From the NCBI GenBank assembly GCA_023418055.1, contig JAEZDP010000443.1:1-10678 (forward strand): DNA of 10,678 nt. Reading direction: 5' to 3'. The DNA is from Acidobacteriota bacterium. GTDB lineage: Bacteria; Acidobacteriota; Vicinamibacteria; Vicinamibacterales; Vicinamibacteraceae. Of this stretch, positions 7,238-10,678 are shown piece by piece. Both the position numbers and the translations under genes were made by a program. Each line of letters starts with the position of its first letter. Within the stretch, counting starts at the first letter, position 1. The notes beneath the pieces are model-generated. The model saw only the letters and a program-made list of their open reading frames with translations, did no database searches and was not told where the DNA came from.

Positions 7238-8470
7238 TCAGAGTGCACCCGTCCGCCGCCGCTCGCGTTCGGCGGCCCTCGCAAACGGAAGATAGACGAT
7301 AAGCGCGATGCCGATGGAGACCACGCCCCACGCGGCAGCCCGCCAGTCGCCCCCCGACACGAGGTAGTGCCCGATGAGGGGCGGCGTGGTCCACGGCACG
7401 TTGATGAACGGGCGACCCACGAGGTCCCACGACATCAGCAGATACGTGCCCGTCGTCAAGACCAGCGCGTTGATGACGTACGGAATCATGAAGACCGGGT
7501 TGAGCACGATCGGCAGCCCGAAGAAGATCGGCTCGTTGATCTGGAAGACCTGCGTAGGCAGCGACAGCCGTCCCACCTTCCTGAAGCCAGGATCGTTCGA
7601 GCGCCACAGGATCAAGGCCAGCGCCAGCGTGGCGCCCGTGCCGCCCACGTTGACGAACGTCGTGAAGAACCCGTACGCCGTGACGTACGGCAGCGGCTCG
7701 CCGGCCGTCATCGCGGCGACGTTGGCGGCGAGATACTGAAGGAAGATCGGCGCCACGATCGCGTCGAGTGCGTTGTCGCCGTGGATGCCGACCGACCACA
7801 ACAGGCTCACGAGGAACGCGTAGGTCAGGATGCCGGGCAGCGTGTTCAGGGCGAACACGAGCGGGGAGAACGCCGCCTGCACCAGCGCGGTGATGTCGAT
7901 GCCCGCCACGAACCGCACCAGCCAGAACGTCACCACGAGGCAGAGCAGCGGGCTCAGTGACAGAAACGACTGATACACCACCGACGGCACCGTCTCGGGC
8001 ATCCTGATGACGATCTCGCGATCGGTGAAGAACTGCTGTACGCGCACGGTCACCAGCGCCACGACGATTGCGGTGAACAGGCCCTGCGACCCGAGCCCGT
8101 CGGCCTCGAACGACATGTCCTCGGGCCGCACCTGGAGCAGCAGGAACACCACCACGGCCATGATGGCGCTCACGAGGGCCTCCTGCCCCAGGCGCGTACC
8201 GAGGTCGTGCGCAATTGCCAGGCACGCCACCAGGCCCAGCACGCCGAAGGTGGCCGTCACCGGCACGTCGAGCAGCGCGCGATAGGGCGCCACGATCGCG
8301 TCCCAGCCGGGTATGGGCAGATACGAAACCACGAGGAACAGTCCGCCGACGATGGTGAGCGGCACGACCGACACCATGCCGGCCCGGATGGCCGACATCG
8401 AGGGGCTTTCGCTGAGCGCCGTCAGGGGCGGCACCAGATGGCGATTGAGCAGGGCCGTGAGTCGTGTCAC
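7238..8470 (-). CDS. PTS EIIC permease, lactose/cellobiose/chitobiose (CelB/ChbC) type
   Basis: This 410-residue membrane protein has about ten hydrophobic segments. It belongs to the LacE/CelB/ChbC group of EIIC sugar permeases: LNRHLVPPLTALSES at the N-terminus, SLLWSVGIHGDNALD, QVFQINEPIFFGLPIVLNP, and NVPWTTPPLIGHYL near the end. The residues that contact sugar in the Bacillus ChbC structure appear conserved, as His230 (GIHGDN) and Glu313 (NEP). The start is GTG at 8470, giving VTRLTALLNRHL; the open frame above it is Arg-rich and overlaps the aminotransferase gene. GTGA at 8470-8467 is shared with the aminotransferase stop, so translation is probably coupled. No EIIA, EIIB, HPr or EI gene lies in the window. 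It may use subunits encoded elsewhere or act as an uncoupled transporter. By family and neighbours the likely substrate is a beta-linked disaccharide or amino sugar such as chitobiose (inference). Confidence 0.92.
   Translation of the reverse strand: MTRLTALLNRHLVPPLTALSESPSMSAIRAGMVSVVPLTIVGGLFLVVSYLPIPGWDAIVAPYRALLDVPVTATFGVLGLVACLAIAHDLGTRLGQEALVSAIMAVVVFLLLQVRPEDMSFEADGLGSQGLFTAIVVALVTVRVQQFFTDREIVIRMPETVPSVVYQSFLSLSPLLCLVVTFWLVRFVAGIDITALVQAAFSPLVFALNTLPGILTYAFLVSLLWSVGIHGDNALDAIVAPIFLQYLAANVAAMTAGEPLPYVTAYGFFTTFVNVGGTGATLALALILWRSNDPGFRKVGRLSLPTQVFQINEPIFFGLPIVLNPVFMIPYVINALVLTTGTYLLMSWDLVGRPFINVPWTTPPLIGHYLVSGGDWRAAAWGVVSIGIALIVYLPFARAAERERRRTGAL
8467..8470 (-). promoter_or_regulatory. 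GTGA stop/start overlap coupling aminotransferase and EIIC
   Basis: Read on the minus strand, GTG (8470-8468) begins EIIC and TGA (8469-8467) ends the aminotransferase. No separate strong ribosome site is seen for EIIC, so ribosomes ending the aminotransferase probably reinitiate here, tying the output of the two proteins together. Confidence 0.75.
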
Positions 8471-9723
8471 GCGCCGGCAGGCTCCGACGTCAGGTTCGCC
8501 GCCAGCGCGGCCCGATGGTCGTACACCTTCTCGAAGGCGTCGGCGATGTCGTCGACGTCTCGGGTGCTCCCCAACATGAGCGACTGGTCGAGCCAGAGGG
8601 CTTCGTGCCGGCACAGCCGCTCGCTGTTCGGGCACTCGACGGCTGTGTAGTCGAGGCGCGCTCGTGCTCCCGCAAGGTACGGCCCGAACGCCTTGTGGCG
8701 AAAGAGTGGCTGCTCGTAGAGCGGAAAGCCGTAGCCGCCGCTGCACGGGATGCCCTCGGCCTGCAGCGCCTCGACCAGGCGGTCGCGCGTGACGCCGAAG
8801 TGGTCGGGCTCCACCCGCAGCATGAAGAGATGTCGGCTGTGGCGGGTGCAGGCGTCAGGCCTGGCCTGCGGACGCAGACCGGGCATGGCCGACAGACGTG
8901 CGGCCAGGCGGCGTCCGTTGGCGTCGCGAGTGGCCGTCTGCTCCTCGAGCCGTGTCAGCTGGCTGTTGAGCAGCGCGCCCTGCAACTCGCCGAGCCTGTA
9001 GTTGCCCGACACGACGTGGTGCTCGTACCAGAGCCCGTCGGGCACACGTCCGCAGTTGTGCATCGAGCGGCACGCCGCCCCCAGCGCGTCGTCGTTGGTC
9101 GTGATGATGCCCCCTTCGCCCGACGTGAGGTTCTTGCTCGACTGGAACGAGAACGACGCGGCGTCTCCAAGAGATCCTGCGGGCCTGTCGCGCCAGGTCG
9201 CGCCGTGGGCGTGTGCGGCATCTTCGAGCACGAACAGGCCGTGGCGTCTGGCAATGGCCAGCACCGCGTCCATGTCGGCCACCTGCCCGGCGAAGTGCAC
9301 CGGAATGACAGCGCGCGTGCGCGGCGTGATGGCCGCCTCGATGGCCGACGGCGCGATGTTGAACGTCGCGAGGTCGACGTCGGCAAACACCGGCACCATG
9401 TTGGCCTCGACCACGGCCGATGCCGTCGACAGGAAGGTATAGGCCGGCACGATGACCTCGTCCTCGGCCTGCAGGCCCGCGGCCATCAGGGCCAGGCGCA
9501 GCGACACCGTGCCGTTCACCACGGCGATGCCGTGCCGGCAGCCGTGACGCGTCGCGAAGTCGCGCTCGAACTGCTCGACTTCCGCCCCCTGCAGCCGTCC
9601 CCATCGACCGCTGCGCAGCGCCGCACGCACGCGCGCCTGGTCGGTGTCGTCGAAGACGGGCCATGACGTGAACGGCCGCTGCCTGAGTGGGGTGCCGCCA
9701 TGAAGGGCCAGTGGCTGTGACAT
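8467..9723 (-). CDS. DegT/DnrJ/EryC1/StrS family PLP-dependent aminotransferase
   Basis: This 418-residue sugar-type aminotransferase of normal family length is PLP-dependent fold type I and probably a homodimer in the cytoplasm. Motifs in order: GRWGRLQGAEVEQFERDFA near the N-terminus, AVVNGTVSLRLAL (phosphate site), VIVPAYTFLSTASAV, the PLP-ring Asp168 in LEDAAHAHG, and the Schiff-base Lys197 in FSFQSSKNLTSGEGG. The family transfers an amino group, usually from Glu or Gln, to keto-sugars or cyclitol ketones. The SFQxSK-LTxGEGG form is more like the inosose/AHBA-synthase side of the family than the NDP-sugar side with its SFYPTKNL form; this is a motif impression only. ATG at 9723 has GGAG (complement of 9731-9734) 7 nt upstream, inside the end of the GNAT gene. 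It starts 3 nt after the GNAT stop and its own stop overlaps the EIIC start. The substrate is unknown, though the context suggests an amino sugar or cyclitol. Confidence 0.93.
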   Translation of the reverse strand: MSQPLALHGGTPLRQRPFTSWPVFDDTDQARVRAALRSGRWGRLQGAEVEQFERDFATRHGCRHGIAVVNGTVSLRLALMAAGLQAEDEVIVPAYTFLSTASAVVEANMVPVFADVDLATFNIAPSAIEAAITPRTRAVIPVHFAGQVADMDAVLAIARRHGLFVLEDAAHAHGATWRDRPAGSLGDAASFSFQSSKNLTSGEGGIITTNDDALGAACRSMHNCGRVPDGLWYEHHVVSGNYRLGELQGALLNSQLTRLEEQTATRDANGRRLAARLSAMPGLRPQARPDACTRHSRHLFMLRVEPDHFGVTRDRLVEALQAEGIPCSGGYGFPLYEQPLFRHKAFGPYLAGARARLDYTAVECPNSERLCRHEALWLDQSLMLGSTRDVDDIADAFEKVYDHRAALAANLTSEPAGA

Positions 9724-9726
9724 CGG

Positions 9727-10392
9727 TCAGCTCCGCAGGTCGAGCCCCATGTACACGCTGGCGTCGTTGCCAGACCCCATGCGTGCCAGCTCGCGAAAGC
9801 CAAGCGTCCGGTAGAAGCCGTACGCCCGAGTGTTGAGTGGACGCACGCCCAGATGGACTCCAGCCGACCCCCGTTCACGCAGGCGGTCGAACAGCATCGT
9901 CAGCATGCGTCGTCCGAACCCGCGGCGCTGCACGCGTGGCAGGAGGTCGATGTGCAGGTGGGAGGGATACGCCTCGTAGGGCTCCGGGCAGAAGTAGTCG
10001 GGATGGTGGTACCAGCCATACACCTCCTGCAGCCTGCTCCACGTCGAAGGGTCGCCGGGCGGAAGGGGAAAGTCACGGCACAGGCGCGGCCGCCATTCGC
10101 GTTCGTAGCGGTCGTAGAACGCGCGCGAGTCGAGGGCGCCCAGCGCGTACCCGCACACACCGTCCGCATCCTCGAGCACGAGGCTGAGTTCCGGCTCGAA
10201 CGCCAGGTAGGGGCCCACGAAGATGCGTCCGAGCGCGTCGGGGTCGTCCCCGAAGTACGGCTCTCCGTCATCCCCGTTGTCGCCCGTCCTGAGGCAGACG
10301 TTGTGAGCCGCCTTCACGTCGTGTCCGGTGGCGAGGCGGATGACTGGTTCACCGGCCCTGGCAGCGGAAGCATCAGGAAGCGACGTCGTCAT
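9727..10392 (-). CDS. GNAT acetyltransferase resembling the O-GlcNAcase C-terminal HAT-like domain
   Basis: This 221-residue protein has a GNAT fold at residues 17-220. The acetyl-CoA loop Q155-R-R-G-F-G160 lies in the YPSHLHIDLLPRVQRRGFG segment, followed by GVHLGVRPLNTRAYGFYRTL. From memory, the whole domain lines up with the C-terminal pseudo-HAT domain of human O-GlcNAcase: CLRTGDNGDDG, DDPDALG, VGPYLAFEPELSLVLED, GVCGYALGALD, the F-YEREW segment, YPSHLHID, VRPLN and FYRTLGF-ELARM. Unlike the human domain, it keeps the canonical pyrophosphate loop, so it may bind acetyl-CoA and be a real acetyltransferase. The acceptor is unknown; an amino sugar is a reasonable guess from context. The ATG at 10392 overlaps the upstream gene by 20 nt and has no strong ribosome site (coupling likely). 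An in-frame ATG at 10431 is an alternative. The aminotransferase gene follows after 3 nt. Confidence 0.88.
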   Translation of the reverse strand: MTTSLPDASAARAGEPVIRLATGHDVKAAHNVCLRTGDNGDDGEPYFGDDPDALGRIFVGPYLAFEPELSLVLEDADGVCGYALGALDSRAFYDRYEREWRPRLCRDFPLPPGDPSTWSRLQEVYGWYHHPDYFCPEPYEAYPSHLHIDLLPRVQRRGFGRRMLTMLFDRLRERGSAGVHLGVRPLNTRAYGFYRTLGFRELARMGSGNDASVYMGLDLRS

Positions 10393-10678
10393 GGCTCGTG
10401 CGGGGATGCCCCGCGGGTGAGAAGGTGCCATCGGGATGCATGGCGAGCAGGTCCTGAAGTCGCGCCACCATGCCGCCACGGAACGTGCCCGGCAGATGGA
10501 AGTCCGACGCAAACGACCAACGGGCCTCGTCTGAGGACTGCAGGCGGGCCTCGATGCCACGCACGACGAGGTCCACCTCTTCGCGGAGGTCCCAGATCCG
10601 TCGGTGGATCGACGCAAACAGCGCGCGGTCGCGAAGGGTGGCCAGGCGCGTGCAGACATCGCGTAAGCGGACGGCTTC
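10373..10678 (-). CDS. C-terminus of a cut-off protein, possibly a GH84 beta-N-acetylglucosaminidase
   Basis: One frame is open from the right edge to a stop at 10375-10373 (101 codons, N-terminus missing). The part from the edge to about 10490 looks helical (LRDVCTRLATLRDRALFASI, IWDLREEVDLVVRGIEARL), then SDFHLPGTFRGGMVARLQDL, then a short polar tail. A GTG at 10576 could start a short 67-residue protein, but the protein-like sequence continues upstream of it, so I read this as the end of a longer gene. The helical C-terminus and the FHLPGTFRGG element remind me of the stalk region after the catalytic domain of bacterial O-GlcNAcase-like GH84 enzymes. The O-GlcNAcase-HAT-like GNAT directly downstream agrees with that. 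This is an inference; another glycosidase or an unrelated helical protein remains possible. It overlaps the GNAT gene by 20 nt and is the first visible gene of the operon. Confidence 0.65.
   Translation of the reverse strand, partial: EAVRLRDVCTRLATLRDRALFASIHRRIWDLREEVDLVVRGIEARLQSSDEARWSFASDFHLPGTFRGGMVARLQDLLAMHPDGTFSPAGHPRTSHDDVAS

Noticed and set aside
4336..7302. Plus-strand open frame of 988 codons in another frame across the protease, running past it into the lipoprotein gene.
   Set aside because: The translation is Arg/Pro/Gly/His-rich with no domains, while the protease frame has a signal peptide and all catalytic motifs. It is a shadow frame of GC-rich DNA.
8464..9666. Plus-strand 400-codon frame opposite the aminotransferase.
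   Set aside because: It mirrors the aminotransferase codons, has no domain content and has a typical Arg/Val-rich shadow composition.
1..10678. CRISPR array, IS element, tRNA, phage or defence genes.
   Set aside because: I saw no regularly spaced repeats, terminal inverted repeats with a transposase, tRNA-like cloverleaf, or defence-type protein motifs on either strand.

Overview
The window is GC-rich (roughly two thirds G+C), dense in genes, and looks like an ordinary bacterial chromosome. There is no mobile element, CRISPR array, rRNA or tRNA that I can see. The protein set (an exported Tricorn-type S41 protease, a small ABM monooxygenase of the MYGLIGRM type, an O-GlcNAcase-HAT-like GNAT and a GTG-initiated PTS IIC) together with the base composition suggests an acidobacterium of the Vicinamibacteria type. 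That assignment is an inference from gene style, not a proven placement.

Left part (1-3133). On the minus strand, a stress protein runs off the left edge. It joins a CsbD-like head, a YflT/GsiB-like middle and a glycine-zipper membrane segment. Next on the minus strand come an exported endonuclease/exonuclease/phosphatase (EEP) enzyme and a small ABM-type monooxygenase with a Tat-like signal peptide. A MarC-family membrane protein is transcribed the other way from only 45 bp away. It converges on an 86-residue protein of unknown function.

Middle (3134-6670). A 282-bp divergent intergenic region leads into a 1084-residue exported Tricorn-like protease with two predicted propeller regions, a PDZ domain and a C-terminal serine protease core. 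It ends 2 nt from a convergent lipoprotein gene, and both stop codons lie in one TGACGTCA palindrome.

Right part (6673-10678). Five tightly packed minus-strand genes form what looks like one operon, read from the right edge leftwards: the C-terminus of a cut-off protein, a GNAT acetyltransferase, a DegT/StrS-type PLP aminotransferase, a PTS EIIC of the cellobiose/chitobiose type, and a lipoprotein. Junctions are a 20-nt overlap, a 3-nt gap, a 4-nt GTGA overlap and a 13-nt gap. The GNAT strongly resembles the C-terminal HAT-like domain of animal O-GlcNAcase. The cut-off gene upstream may be the end of a GH84 beta-N-acetylglucosaminidase, which would make this a split-gene version of the animal enzyme inside an amino-sugar operon. 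This is the most interesting hypothesis in the window. It depends on sequence just beyond the right edge.
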